A stretch of DNA of 64,000 nucleotides, from positions 443,001 to 507,000 of the forward strand of contig NZ_CP131914.1 of the NCBI RefSeq assembly GCF_040529045.1, given 5' to 3'. Positions 38,290-47,499 of the stretch are shown here, one piece after another. This stretch comes from Xanthomonas indica (lineage in GTDB: Bacteria > Pseudomonadota > Gammaproteobacteria > Xanthomonadales > Xanthomonadaceae). The position numbers and the translations under genes are program-made. Numbering within the stretch: position 1 is the stretch's first letter; each line of letters begins with the position of its first letter. The notes below the pieces were generated by a model, which was not told the DNA's origin, made no database searches, and was given only the letters and a program-made list of their open reading frames with translations.

Positions 38290-38768
38290 CAGAACGCGGT
38301 CAACCGCGCCACGCCCGGCTCGATCGCCGCGTCGTGCGGCACCCCGAGCACGGCGACGCTGGCGGTGGGCATGCCGCGGTAGTCGCCGGACTGGCCGCTG
38401 TGCATCAGCGCCGCCAGCCGCTCCAGGCCCGGGTTGTGGCCGACCAGCAGCAGCCGCTCGACGTCGCGGTGGCCATCCAGCAGATCGGCCAGGGTGCCCG
38501 AGGTGGCCTCGTAGATGCGCGGCTCCAGGCGCTGCTCGACGTAGCCGGTCAGGCCCAGCACCGCCTCCAGGGTTTCGCGCGCGCGCCGCGCCGGCGAACA
38601 CAGCACCCGGTCCGGCACCAACCGCTGCTCCAGCAGCCAGCGCCCGGCCGCTTCGGCCTCGGCCAGGCCGTGCGGGGACAGCGGCCGGTCGAAATCGGCC
38701 TGGCCGGTGTCGGCCGGTTCGGCGTGGGCATGGCGCAGCAGGATCACTTCTCGCAAAACGATGGTCAT
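38280..38768 (-). CDS. sixA: Phosphohistidine phosphatase SixA
   Basis: 162 residues. Histidine-phosphatase fold: LLRHAHAEPAD (RHG-like, nucleophile His13), CSPARRARETLEAVL, and LLLVGHNPGLERLAALM with the second active-site histidine. In E. coli SixA removes phosphate from histidine-phosphorylated proteins, with NPr of the PTS(Ntr) system as a known substrate. It ends inside the start of the YceI gene and begins 3 bp after the ParA-like gene stop. Confidence 0.9.
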   Translation of the reverse strand: MTIVLREVILLRHAHAEPADTGQADFDRPLSPHGLAEAEAAGRWLLEQRLVPDRVLCSPARRARETLEAVLGLTGYVEQRLEPRIYEATSGTLADLLDGHRDVERLLLVGHNPGLERLAALMHSGQSGDYRGMPTASVAVLGVPHDAAIEPGVARLTAFWWP

Positions 38769-38771
38769 CGG

Positions 38772-39404
38772 TCAGGCCTTCTTGAGCCACTTGAGCAACG
38801 GTTCCCAGTCCTGCTGATGGTCGCGGACCTGGACGGAGTGGTAATCGAACAGGCTGCGGCCCAGCCCCACCAGCACCACGTAGGCCTGGCTGTCGCGCAG
38901 TTGCGCCACCACCGGGTAGGGCCAGTCGGCGAGCATCTGCAGCGCCTGCTGGGTGGCATTGGTCCAGGGCTTGCTGCGGTTGAGCACCAGCCCGACCGGC
39001 AGCTTGCGCTGATGCACCCGCGGCACCTTGGCCAGGGTGTTGAGGAAGCCGACGGTGGCGTCGATGTCCAGCGCCGACGGCATCACCGGCACCACCACCG
39101 CGTCGGCCTCCTCGAGGAAGTGGCCCAGATCCTCGGCCATGGCGCCGGCGGCGGCGTCGACGATCACCCGCTGCGCATCGTCGGGCAGGGCCGCGCGCCA
39201 GCTGCGCTTGCGGCTGGCGTCGATCGGCAGCACCGCGCTGTCCAGCCCGGCGCGGCGTTCGGCCCAGCGGGTCGAGGAGCCCTGCGGATCGGCATCGGCC
39301 AGCACCGTGCGCTTGCCGGCCAGCGCGTAGGACGCCGCCAGGTGCGTGGCGACCGTGGTCTTGCCCACGCCGCCCTTGGAGCCGGCCACCAGGATCGTCT
39401 TCAT
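38772..39404 (-). CDS. ParA/MinD-family ATPase
   Basis: 210 residues from the ATG at 39404. The deviant Walker A KGGVGKTT lies at the N-terminus ([22 protein letters not shown]), with [14 protein letters not shown] just after it and [10 protein letters not shown] as the Walker B region. It is shorter than chromosome ParA proteins and has no ParB or parS-like neighbour, so it is better read as an orphan ParA-like ATPase that positions some cell component. It is divergent from the AAA+ gene at 39532. Confidence 0.9.
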   Translation of the reverse strand: MKTILVAGSKGGVGKTTVATHLAASYALAGKRTVLADADPQGSSTRWAERRAGLDSAVLPIDASRKRSWRAALPDDAQRVIVDAAAGAMAEDLGHFLEEADAVVVPVMPSALDIDATVGFLNTLAKVPRVHQRKLPVGLVLNRSKPWTNATQQALQMLADWPYPVVAQLRDSQAYVVLVGLGRSLFDYHSVQVRDHQQDWEPLLKWLKKA

Positions 39405-39531
39405 GCACGCCTCGCTTCCGGGGGAAGAAGCCGGAGCGTACACCGGCCCTACGTCAGCCGGTAGTCAACGCGCAGCACGCCGCCCGCCGCCGGGCTTGCT
39501 ATCGTGGCGGCCCCCTTCGGCTTCCAATGCC

Positions 39532-41025
39532 ATGAGCGAATTGCAGGACCTGGTCGCGCTGATCCGCGCCAACACGCCCCTGATCGTGATCGAGACGCAG
39601 GAAGAGGCGCGCATCGTCGACCTGTTCCGGCAGGCCTTGATGCAGGTCTGGCGCGCCCTGCACCGCTGGTCGATCACCGAGGGCCTGCGCCGCATCGACC
39701 TGGACCGCGAGGACCCGCCGAGCGGGCCGCCGGACGCCAGCGCGGTGCTGCAGGCGATCAAGCAGGCCGATCAGCGCGGCATCTACCTGTTGCTCGACGT
39801 CACTCCGTACCTGGGCTATGCCAGCCACCAGCGCCTGCTGCGCGACATCGTCGAGCGCCGCCATTGCCAGCCGCACGTGCTGGTACTGATCGGCACGCGC
39901 ATCGAACTGCCGCCCGAACTCGAGGCGCTGGCCACCCGCTTCAATCCGCGCCTGCCCGATGCCAACGCGCTGCTGAAGATGGTGCAGGAGGAAGCGCAGG
40001 GCTACGCACGCGAGTTCGGCGGACGCCGGGTCGAGGTCGACGGCGAGGCGGTCAAGCAGATCCTGCGCAACCTGCGCGGGCTCAGCCTGATCGACGCGCG
40101 GCGCATCGCCCGGCAACTGATCTACGCCGATGGCGCGCTCACCGCATCCGACCTGCCGCAACTGGCCAAGCTCAAGTTCGAACTGCTCAACCGCAGCGGC
40201 CACCTGCAGTACGACAACGATGCCACGCGCTTCGAGGACGTGGCCGGTGCGCGCCGGCTCAAGCAGTGGATCGCGCAGCGCCGCGCGGTGTTCGCCGGCA
40301 CCGCACCGCCGGGGTTGGACCCGCCCAAGGGCGTGCTGCTGCTCGGTGTGCAGGGCTGCGGCAAGTCGATGCTGGCCAAGGCCACCGCGGCCGGGTTCGG
40401 CGTGCCGCTGCTGCGCCTGGACATGGGCGCGCTGTACGCCAAGTACCACGGCGAGACCGAGAAGAACCTGCGCGACGCGCTGGCCGCGGTCGAGCAACTG
40501 GCGCCGTGCGTGCTGTGGATGGACGAGATCGAGAAGGGCCTGGCCAGCGGCGGCGAGGACGGCGGCGTGTCGCGGCGCGTGCTCGGCACGCTGCTGACCT
40601 GGATGGCCGAACGCGGCAACGCCGACGGCAGCGCCGGGGTGTTCATCGTCGCCACCGCCAACCAGGTGCACGAGCTGCCGGCGGAACTGCTGCGCAAGGG
40701 CCGCTTCGACGAGATCTTCTTCGTCGACCTGCCCGATCCGCAGGCCCGGGTGGAGCTGTTGCGCCTGCACCTGACCCGGCGGCAACTGCACGCGGATGCG
40801 TTCGCGCTGTCGGCGCTGGCCGCGGCGGCGGACGGGTTTTCCGGTGCGGAGATCGAACAGGCGATCGTCTCCGGGCTGTACGCCGCCCACGCCGAACAGC
40901 GGCCGCTGGACACCGAGCTGCTGATGCAGGAAATCCGCGGTACGCGGCCGCTGTCGGTGCTGATGGCCGAACAGGTGCAGGCGCTGCGCAGTTGGGCCAG
41001 CGGGCGGACGGTGCCGGCGGATTAG
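39532..41025 (+). CDS. Ycf46-like AAA+ ATPase
   Basis: 497 residues from the ATG at 39532. An N-terminal domain of about 220 residues (IRANTPLIVIETQEEARIVDLF) precedes an AAA+ module with Walker A LLGVQGCGKSMLAKA, Walker B VLWMDEIEKGL, and sensor/arginine-finger region VIVATANQVHELPAELLRKGRFDEIFFVDLPD split over two helices. This is the Ycf46 layout known in cyanobacteria, linked with carbon-limited growth and photosynthesis, but widely spread in bacteria without known role. It is divergent from a ParA-like ATPase. Confidence 0.88.
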   Translation: MSELQDLVALIRANTPLIVIETQEEARIVDLFRQALMQVWRALHRWSITEGLRRIDLDREDPPSGPPDASAVLQAIKQADQRGIYLLLDVTPYLGYASHQRLLRDIVERRHCQPHVLVLIGTRIELPPELEALATRFNPRLPDANALLKMVQEEAQGYAREFGGRRVEVDGEAVKQILRNLRGLSLIDARRIARQLIYADGALTASDLPQLAKLKFELLNRSGHLQYDNDATRFEDVAGARRLKQWIAQRRAVFAGTAPPGLDPPKGVLLLGVQGCGKSMLAKATAAGFGVPLLRLDMGALYAKYHGETEKNLRDALAAVEQLAPCVLWMDEIEKGLASGGEDGGVSRRVLGTLLTWMAERGNADGSAGVFIVATANQVHELPAELLRKGRFDEIFFVDLPDPQARVELLRLHLTRRQLHADAFALSALAAAADGFSGAEIEQAIVSGLYAAHAEQRPLDTELLMQEIRGTRPLSVLMAEQVQALRSWASGRTVPAD

Positions 41026-41060
41026 CGGCGGGCGTTTCAGTTGCGGCGTGGTGAGGCTGT

Positions 41061-41083
41061 GTAGGAGCGGCTTCAGCCGCGAC
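41061..41083 (+). repeat. REP-type element, single copy
   Basis: 23-bp copy of the REP element with core GCGGCTTCAGCCGC, starting GTAGGA. A degenerate partner (GGTTGCGACTGCTCCTG) follows near 41110-41127, so this may be a decayed inverted pair. Confidence 0.85.
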
Positions 41084-41147
41084 CAGGCGCTATCTGTCGC
41101 TTCCGGTGTCGGTTGCGACTGCTCCTGTTTTCATGAGGCTGCGCCCG

Positions 41148-41240
41148 ACCCTCACCCCACCCCCTCTCCCGGGGGAGAGGGGCTAGCGGCTTCTCCCTTC
41201 TCCCATCGGGAGAAGGTGCCCCGCAGGGGCGGATGAGGGT
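41148..41240. repeat. Solo 93-bp three-hairpin element
   Basis: Starts ACCCTCACCCC, ends GGATGAGGGT, and is exactly 93 bp, equal to the core of the array at 29490-30092. It carries the same internal stems. Being solo, it shows that the element moves or spreads as the 93-bp core without the 48-bp spacer of the array. Confidence 0.88.
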
Positions 41241-41321
41241 ACGGATGCGCACGCAATGCCGACGAGGCGCCGCCCTTCCGCCCCGACGCCATGCCGCGCG
41301 ACGCCAGGCGTCGCGCCGCCA

Positions 41322-42236
41322 CTACCGCAACGCCCCCAACACCCACGCCCAGGCCGGCAAGGTGACCAGCGACAGCAGGATGCCGTAGCCGACCAGGGCC
41401 GCGGCCAGGCGCGGGGCGAGGCGATGCGAGATCGCCAGCAGCGCGGCGGTGATCATGGTCGGCATCGCCGACTCCAGCACGTTGGCCTGCAGCGCCTGCC
41501 CGCGCAGGCCCAGCGCCAACGACAGCGGCCAGGCCAGGGCGGGCAACAGCAGCAGCTTCAAGACCAGGCCAGCGGCGAGCGGCGCCAGTTCCTCGCGCGG
41601 CAGCCGCAACTGGATCGAGAAGCCCACCGCTAGCATCACCAGCGGCAGCATCGCGTCGGCCAGGTGCTGCAGGCCGGAGGCGATCCAGGCCGGCGGCTGC
41701 GCCGGCATCAGGGTCAGCGCGAACGCCAGCGCCCACAGCGGCGGGAAACGCGCCATGCGTAACAAGGTCTGCCGCGGCGACGGCGGCGCCTCGCCGCTGT
41801 AGCGCGCCAGCACGTACAGGCCGAAGCTGGACAGCAGCACGAAGGTGCCGAACTGGTCATAGACGACCGCATACGGCAAGGCCGCTTCGCCGAGCAGTGC
41901 GCGCACCATCGGGTAGCCGATGAAGCTGGAATTGGCCAGCGCCACGCACAGCAGCAGCACCGCCTGCTGCTCGCGGCGCAGCCGCAGCGGCCCGCGCAAG
42001 GCCAGCATCGCCAGCACGCTCACGCCGGTCAGCAGCCATGGGGTCAGCATCAGCCCGAGCAGGTCCAGGTTGAACTGCAGGCGCGGCACGTAGATCAGCA
42101 CCGAGGCGGGCAGGCACAGGTACAGCACCACGCCGTTGAGCACTTCGGTGGTGTTGGCCGGCAATACGCGCAGGCGCGCGAACAGCTTGCCGAGCGCCAG
42201 CATGGCCAGAATCAGGGCAAAGGCATCGAAGGCCAT
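41322..42236 (-). CDS. AEC-family (auxin efflux carrier-like) transporter
   Basis: 304 residues, ten predicted membrane helices. AEC features: LALGKLFARLRVLP at the N-terminus, FIGYPMVRALLGEAALPYAVVYDQ with the conserved GYP, and VLESAMPTMITAALLA near the end. Bacterial AEC proteins include malate/malonate and other organic-acid carriers; the substrate here is unknown. It stands alone among minus-strand genes. Confidence 0.9.
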   Translation of the reverse strand: MAFDAFALILAMLALGKLFARLRVLPANTTEVLNGVVLYLCLPASVLIYVPRLQFNLDLLGLMLTPWLLTGVSVLAMLALRGPLRLRREQQAVLLLCVALANSSFIGYPMVRALLGEAALPYAVVYDQFGTFVLLSSFGLYVLARYSGEAPPSPRQTLLRMARFPPLWALAFALTLMPAQPPAWIASGLQHLADAMLPLVMLAVGFSIQLRLPREELAPLAAGLVLKLLLLPALAWPLSLALGLRGQALQANVLESAMPTMITAALLAISHRLAPRLAAALVGYGILLSLVTLPAWAWVLGALR

Positions 42237-42561
42237 CGCGACAACGCAACTCGACGAGAATCGGCCCGCATCATCGCATGCGCTGTGTGGACGCGATGGA
42301 GGCGCGGCCGCCGCGGCCGCGCCGACGTGCCGGCGCGTGGCAGATCAACGATGGCGATCGTGATCCGCCACGCGCGGGGCATGCCGGCCCACCAGCGCCG
42401 CGTCGGCAGCGCCTGCGCGGGCCGCACCACGCACGGTGCGACGCGTTGGCGTTGCGCCTCAAACGGCAGGAAACGCGAAGGCGACAGCCGCATCGCCTTC
42501 GACGCAGGCCTCGACGCGCGCCCTGCCCTGCCCTGCCGCGGCGGGCGCGCTGCGCGCCGGC
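42237..42561. other. Intergenic region, 325 bp
   Basis: No credible gene. A very GC-rich palindrome (GGCGCGGC around CGCC) lies near 42301-42324, and a short hairpin (CGAAGGCGA/TCGCCTTCG) lies near 42477-42502, beyond the stop of the next minus-strand gene; neither has a U-run. Confidence 0.4.
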
Positions 42562-43203
42562 TCAGGGCCAGGCGGGCGGCGCGGCCTTCCAGGCGGCCTG
42601 CACCTCGGCCAGGGTGGCGCGCTCGTCGTCGCGCCAGGTCGGCAGCAGCGCGGCGAAATCGGCGCCGGCGCCCCACTTGTCCGGCCAGGTGCGTGCCGCC
42701 GCGGCGTACCACTTCACCGCCTCGTCCTTGCGCTGCAACCGCCACAGTGCCAGCGCCAGGGTCGGCGGGATCCAGTCCGGTGCCGCCGGGCGGCCGTTGA
42801 CCAGGGCGCTCCACTCGTTCAACGCGCGCCCCGGGTCGCCGGCGCGCAGCAGGTCCCAGCCGTAGTTCCACTGCACCTGGCGCCGCTGCATGCCGGCGGG
42901 CAGGCCATGCAGCGCCGCCTGGTACAACTGTTCGCCCAGTTCCCGGCGGCCACCGGCCATGGCGATGCCGGCCAGTTGCGCCCGTGCCTCGTTGGCGTCG
43001 GGGTTGCGCTGCACGGTGCTGGCCAGGCGATCGACCAGGGCCTCGCCGCTGCCGGCGATGGCGGTCACCGGACGCGTGGTGCTGCGGTCTTCGTCGAAAT
43101 AGAACTCTTTCGGTGCCGGCAATGCCTGCGCCCGCACGCTGGCCGCGGTGGCCAGACCGATGCAGGCCAGCATCGCGGCCACTGCGTATGTGTATGCCTT
43201 CAC
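42562..43203 (-). CDS. Exported protein with TPR-like helices
   Basis: 213 residues from the GTG at 43203, which has AGGGGA nine bases upstream; a GTG at 43233 is the other option. Signal peptide ending SVRAQ. The mature part has EALVDRLASTVQRNPDANEARAQLA and WNYGWDLLRAGDPGRALNEWSALVNG condensed as TPR/SEL1-like helices, and ends in a Trp-rich tail. Function unknown. It is divergent from the large oxidoreductase gene. Confidence 0.7.
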   Translation of the reverse strand: MKAYTYAVAAMLACIGLATAASVRAQALPAPKEFYFDEDRSTTRPVTAIAGSGEALVDRLASTVQRNPDANEARAQLAGIAMAGGRRELGEQLYQAALHGLPAGMQRRQVQWNYGWDLLRAGDPGRALNEWSALVNGRPAAPDWIPPTLALALWRLQRKDEAVKWYAAAARTWPDKWGAGADFAALLPTWRDDERATLAEVQAAWKAAPPAWP

Positions 43204-43363
43204 TGCTGCAATCCCCTGGAGTGATCCCCTCACCCAGGTCCCATCCTACCGTGCCCGCGCCGCCGTGGACGAGAACGAGCGCAAAAATCGCCGCTGATAC
43301 AATCGGGGCGATCGCGCGCGGCAGGCGCTGCGCGCCCGCCAGCCTTCCATTTCCGGGCAAGCC

Positions 43364-46300
43364 ATGAACCGCATCGCCGATCCGCGTCCGTCGTCCTCCC
43401 TCGCCGCAGCGGCTGCCGACGGCGTGGATACCGGCTATACGCTGGAAGACAAGTACACCCGCACCGATGGCCGCATCTATCTGTCCGGCGTGCAGGCGCT
43501 GGTGCGACTGCCGCTGATGCAGCAGCTGCGCGACCGCGCCGCCGGGCTGAACACCGGCGGCTTCGTCAGCGGCTACCGCGGCAGCCCGCTGGGCGGGTTC
43601 GACCTGGAACTGTGGCGCGCGCGCAAGCACCTGGACGCGGCCAAGGTGGTGTTCAAGCCCGGGCTCAACGAGGACCTGGGCGCGACCATGGTCTGGGGCA
43701 CGCAGCAGACCAATCTCTTCCCCGGCGCGCGCGTGGATGGCGTGTACGCCATGTGGTACGGCAAGGGCCCGGGCGTAGACCGCTGCGGCGACGTGTTCAA
43801 GCACGGCAACGCCGCCGGCACCTCGCGCCACGGCGGCGTGCTGGCGCTGGCCGCCGACGACCATGCCTGCCGCAGCTCGACCCTGCCGCACGGCTCGGAG
43901 GACGAGTTCGTCAGCGCGATGATGCCGGTGCTCAATCCGGCCGGCGTGCAGGACATCCTCGACATGGGCCTGCTCGGCTGGGCGATGAGCCGCTACACCG
44001 GGCGCTGGATCGGCTTCAAGACCATCGCCGAGACGGTGGAATCCTCGGCCTCGGTGCAGGTGGATCCGTTCGCGCGGCAGATCGTGCTGCCGGAGGATTT
44101 CGAACTGCCGCCGGGCGGCCTCAACATCCGCTGGCCGGATCCGCCGCTGGACCAGGAGATGCGCCTGCACCGCTACGCCGTGCGCGCCGCGCAGGCCTTC
44201 GCCCGCGCCAACGGCATCGACCGGACGGTGATGGATGCGCCGCAGGCGCGGCTGGGCATCGTCACCACCGGCAAGAGCTACCTGGACGTGCTGCAGGCGC
44301 TGGAATACCTGGGCCTGGACGCCGACGCCTGCGCGCGCATCGGCATCCGCGTGTACAAGGTGGGCATGACCTGGCCGCTGGAGCCGCTGGGCATCGCCGC
44401 GTTCGCGCGCGGGCTGCAGGACATCGTCGTGGTGGAGGAGAAGAAGGCCTTCATCGAGCGGCAGATGAAGGAGCAGTTCTACAACTGGCCGGCCAGCGCC
44501 GGCCCGCGCCCGAGCGTCGTCGGCAAGTACGACGAGGCCGGCGAATGGATCCTGCCGTCCACCGGCGAACTGACCCCGGCCACCATCGCCGGGGTGATCG
44601 GCAAGCGCATCCTGCGCCTGCCGCAGTCCGCTGCGCTCGACACCGCGTCGATCGAGCAGCGGCTGCGCTGGATGGAGGCCAAGGAAGCGGAAATGGCGCT
44701 GCCGCGCGCCAACTTCCCGCGTGTGCCGCACTACTGCTCCGGCTGCCCGCACAACACCTCCACGGTGGTGCCGGAGGGATCGCGGGCGATGGCCGGCATC
44801 GGCTGCCACTACATGGTGACGTGGATGGACCGCGCCACCGACACCTTCACCCACATGGGCGGCGAAGGCGTCACCTGGGCCGGGCAGGCGCCGTTCACCG
44901 ACACCCCGCACGTGTTCCAGAACCTGGGCGACGGCACCTATTTCCACAGCGGCTCGCTGGCGATCCGCCAGTCGATCGCCGCTGGCGTCAACATCACCTA
45001 CAAGATCCTCTACAACGACGCGGTGGCGATGACCGGCGGGCAGCCGGTGGACGGCACCCTCAGCGTGCCCGACATCGCCCGACAGATGCGTGCCGAAGGC
45101 GTGCACACCATCGCCCTGGTCAGCGACGACATCGGCAAGTGGACGCGGCGCCGCGAGCTGTTCCCCAGCGACGTGGACTTCCACGACCGCAGCGAGCTGG
45201 ACGCGGTGCAGCGGCGCCTGCGCGAGGTCAAGGGCACCAGCGTGCTGATCTACGACCAGACCTGCGCCACCGAGAAGCGGCGCCGGCGCAAGCGCGGCAA
45301 GCTGCCCGATCCGCCCAAGCGCGTGCTGGTCAACTCGCTGGTCTGCGAAGGCTGCGGCGACTGCGGCGAGAAGAGCTTCTGCGTGTCGGTGCTGCCGAAG
45401 GAGACCGAGTACGGGCGCAAGCGCCAGATCGACCAGTCCAGCTGCAACAAGGACTATTCCTGCGTGTCCGGGTTCTGCCCCAGCTTCGTCACCGTGCACG
45501 GCGGGCAGCCGCGCAAGGGCCGCAAGGCCGAGGCCGCGGCGCTGCTGGAGCAGCTGCCGGCGCCGAGCTTCCGCAGCGACCTGCGCCAGCCCTGGAACAT
45601 CCTCATCACCGGCGTCGGCGGCACCGGCGTGGTCACCATCGGCGCGCTGCTGGGCATGGCCGGACACCTGGAGGGCAAGGGCGCCAGCGTGCTCGACCAG
45701 ACCGGCCTGGCGCAGAAGGGCGGCGCCGTCACCACGCATATCCGCATCGCGCGGCAGCCGGAGGACCTGCACGCGGTGCGCATCGCCGCCGGCGAGGCCG
45801 ACCTGGTGCTGGGCTGCGACATGGTGGTGGTCAACGACTACTGGGCGCTGTCCAAGGTGCGTGGCGATCGCTCGCAGGTGGTGCTCAACAGCTACGAGGC
45901 GATGCCCGGCACCTTCACCACGCATCCGGACATGCGGTTCCCCGCCGCCGAGATCATTGCCGGCGTGCGCCTGGCGCTGGGCGGGCGCGACCCGCTGCTG
46001 CTCGACGCCACGCAACTGGCCACCGCGCTGCTCGGCGACGCCATTGCCAGCAACCTGTTCATGCTCGGCTACGCCTGGCAGCAAGGCCTGGTGCCGCTGT
46101 CGCACGCGGCGCTGATGCGCGCGATCGAACTCAACGGCGCAGCGGTGGCGATGAACCAGCAGGCGTTCGCCTGGGGCCGCCTGGCGGCGCTGGACCTGCC
46201 GGCGGTGCGACGCGCGGCGGGTCTCGCCGATCCGACCGCGGATGAGGGCGAACGCCAGGCGCTGGGCCTGCAGCAGCTGCCGCCGGGCGAGTGGGAGGGC

Positions 46301-47086
46301 CACGAGGCGGGCGCCAGCGCCGCGCCGCGCAATCCGCCCAATCCGCGTCCGGCACGCGAGCTGCCGGCCGCCGCCGACAGCGGCGACACCGGCCACGCGC
46401 CGCTGGACGACAGCCGCCTGTCGCGCTCGCTGCACGAACTGGTCGCGCGCCGCCATGCCTTCCTGGTCGACTACCAGGACGCCGCCTACGCCACACGCTA
46501 CACCGCGCTGGTGGAGCGCGTGCGCGCCGCCGAGCAGCGCGTGGCCCCGGCCTCGACCGCGCTGACCGAAGCGGTGGCGCGTTATGCGTTCAAGCTGATG
46601 GCCTACAAGGACGAGTACGAAGTGGCGCGGCTGTACACCAGCGGCGCGTTCGCGCAGCAGGTGCAGGCACAGTTCGAGGGCGACTACCGGCTGCGCTTCC
46701 ACCTGGCGCCGCCGCTGTTTGCGAAGAAGGACGAACACGGCCGGCTGCGCAAGCGCGAATACGGCCCGTGGATGTTCACCGCGTTCAAGTGGCTGGCCAA
46801 GCTGCGGCGGCTGCGCGGCGGTGCCTTCGACGTGTTCGGCTACAGCGCCGAGCGGCGCGGCGAACGGCAGTTGATCGCCGACTACGTCGCCACCGTGGAC
46901 GAACTGCTGCAGCGGCTGCAGGCGGACAACCTGGCGCTGGCGGTGCAGATCGCCAGCATCCCGGAACATATCCGCGGCTACGGCCACGTCAAGGAAGCGC
47001 ACCTGCACGACGCCAAGCAGCGCGAAGCGCGGCTGTTGGCGACCTGGCGCAATCCCAAGGCGCTGCATATCGTGCAGGCGGCCTGA
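43364..47086 (+). CDS. Indolepyruvate:ferredoxin oxidoreductase, IorA-IorB fused single chain
   Basis: 1240 residues. The first half is a TPP-dependent 2-oxoacid oxidoreductase: GFVSGYRGSPLGGFD, then HYCSGCPHNTSTVVPEGSRAMAGIGCHY. Cysteine clusters for Fe-S centres lie at about 660-715 (LVCEGCGDCGEKSFC and NKDYSCVSGFCPSF). The gamma-type domain follows at about 745 (ITGVGGTGVVTIGALLGMAG, LDQTGLAQKGGAV), and the last 250 residues are the DUF6537-like C-terminus. It oxidatively decarboxylates aryl or branched 2-oxoacids to acyl-CoA with ferredoxin, in amino-acid breakdown. It appears to stand alone as one gene. Confidence 0.93.
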   Translation: MNRIADPRPSSSLAAAAADGVDTGYTLEDKYTRTDGRIYLSGVQALVRLPLMQQLRDRAAGLNTGGFVSGYRGSPLGGFDLELWRARKHLDAAKVVFKPGLNEDLGATMVWGTQQTNLFPGARVDGVYAMWYGKGPGVDRCGDVFKHGNAAGTSRHGGVLALAADDHACRSSTLPHGSEDEFVSAMMPVLNPAGVQDILDMGLLGWAMSRYTGRWIGFKTIAETVESSASVQVDPFARQIVLPEDFELPPGGLNIRWPDPPLDQEMRLHRYAVRAAQAFARANGIDRTVMDAPQARLGIVTTGKSYLDVLQALEYLGLDADACARIGIRVYKVGMTWPLEPLGIAAFARGLQDIVVVEEKKAFIERQMKEQFYNWPASAGPRPSVVGKYDEAGEWILPSTGELTPATIAGVIGKRILRLPQSAALDTASIEQRLRWMEAKEAEMALPRANFPRVPHYCSGCPHNTSTVVPEGSRAMAGIGCHYMVTWMDRATDTFTHMGGEGVTWAGQAPFTDTPHVFQNLGDGTYFHSGSLAIRQSIAAGVNITYKILYNDAVAMTGGQPVDGTLSVPDIARQMRAEGVHTIALVSDDIGKWTRRRELFPSDVDFHDRSELDAVQRRLREVKGTSVLIYDQTCATEKRRRRKRGKLPDPPKRVLVNSLVCEGCGDCGEKSFCVSVLPKETEYGRKRQIDQSSCNKDYSCVSGFCPSFVTVHGGQPRKGRKAEAAALLEQLPAPSFRSDLRQPWNILITGVGGTGVVTIGALLGMAGHLEGKGASVLDQTGLAQKGGAVTTHIRIARQPEDLHAVRIAAGEADLVLGCDMVVVNDYWALSKVRGDRSQVVLNSYEAMPGTFTTHPDMRFPAAEIIAGVRLALGGRDPLLLDATQLATALLGDAIASNLFMLGYAWQQGLVPLSHAALMRAIELNGAAVAMNQQAFAWGRLAALDLPAVRRAAGLADPTADEGERQALGLQQLPPGEWEGHEAGASAAPRNPPNPRPARELPAAADSGDTGHAPLDDSRLSRSLHELVARRHAFLVDYQDAAYATRYTALVERVRAAEQRVAPASTALTEAVARYAFKLMAYKDEYEVARLYTSGAFAQQVQAQFEGDYRLRFHLAPPLFAKKDEHGRLRKREYGPWMFTAFKWLAKLRRLRGGAFDVFGYSAERRGERQLIADYVATVDELLQRLQADNLALAVQIASIPEHIRGYGHVKEAHLHDAKQREARLLATWRNPKALHIVQAA

Positions 47087-47178
47087 GGCAGCCAGTCACG
47101 TCGGCATCGCCGTGGGTGGCGGTGCCGGTCGTGGCGATGACGCAGGCCGCGGGATGCTTGGTGTGCGGCGTAAATAGC

Positions 47179-47244
47179 GTCGCGGCTGAAGCCGCTCCTA
47201 CAACACCATTATCCGCTTTGCGTAGGAGCGGCTTCAGCCGCGAC
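47179..47244. repeat. REP-type inverted pair
   Basis: 23-bp elements at 47179-47201 (core GCGGCTGAAGCCGC, ending TCCTAC) and 47222-47244 (starting GTAGGAG, core GCGGCTTCAGCCGC), facing each other across 20 nt. Same family as the pair at 16157-16224 but in the opposite arrangement. Confidence 0.88.
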
Positions 47245-47362
47245 CTCGGATGTCGTCATCGCGCCGGACTGCCGAATGACTTCCGGGGAACATCTTTGGA
47301 CCACTGCCCGTGTGGCAGGGTCGTAGCGTGGCCCTGATTCTCGGGTACCGGAAGCACTGCGC

Positions 47363-47385
47363 GTCGGGACTGAAGTCCCTCCCAC
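47363..47385 (-). repeat. Second REP subfamily, single copy
   Basis: 23-bp element with stem GGGAC-TGAA-GTCCC, flanked as in the main family. It keeps the TGAA loop and length but has paired base changes in the stem, so it is a distinct subfamily. Confidence 0.75.
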
Positions 47386-47499
47386 AGAAAACACTCCCGC
47401 ATACGGCGCAGCGGCCGCGCATATCCGGCCGCTGCGCCGACGGAAGGCGCAATTCAATCGGGCGCCGCTGGCGGCAACCCGATCGAACGCGTGTCGACG

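Larger units (their letters stand above)
47087..47499. other. Repeat-bearing intergenic region, 413 bp
   Basis: No gene was recognised. It carries an inverted REP pair at 47179-47244 and a related element at 47363-47385. Confidence 0.5.

Noticed and set aside
42212-47068. 1618-codon open frame on the minus strand opposite the oxidoreductase
   Set aside because: An antisense shadow of a GC-rich gene: no family resemblance, rich in His, Arg and Gln as expected of complement frames; the plus-strand gene is unmistakable.
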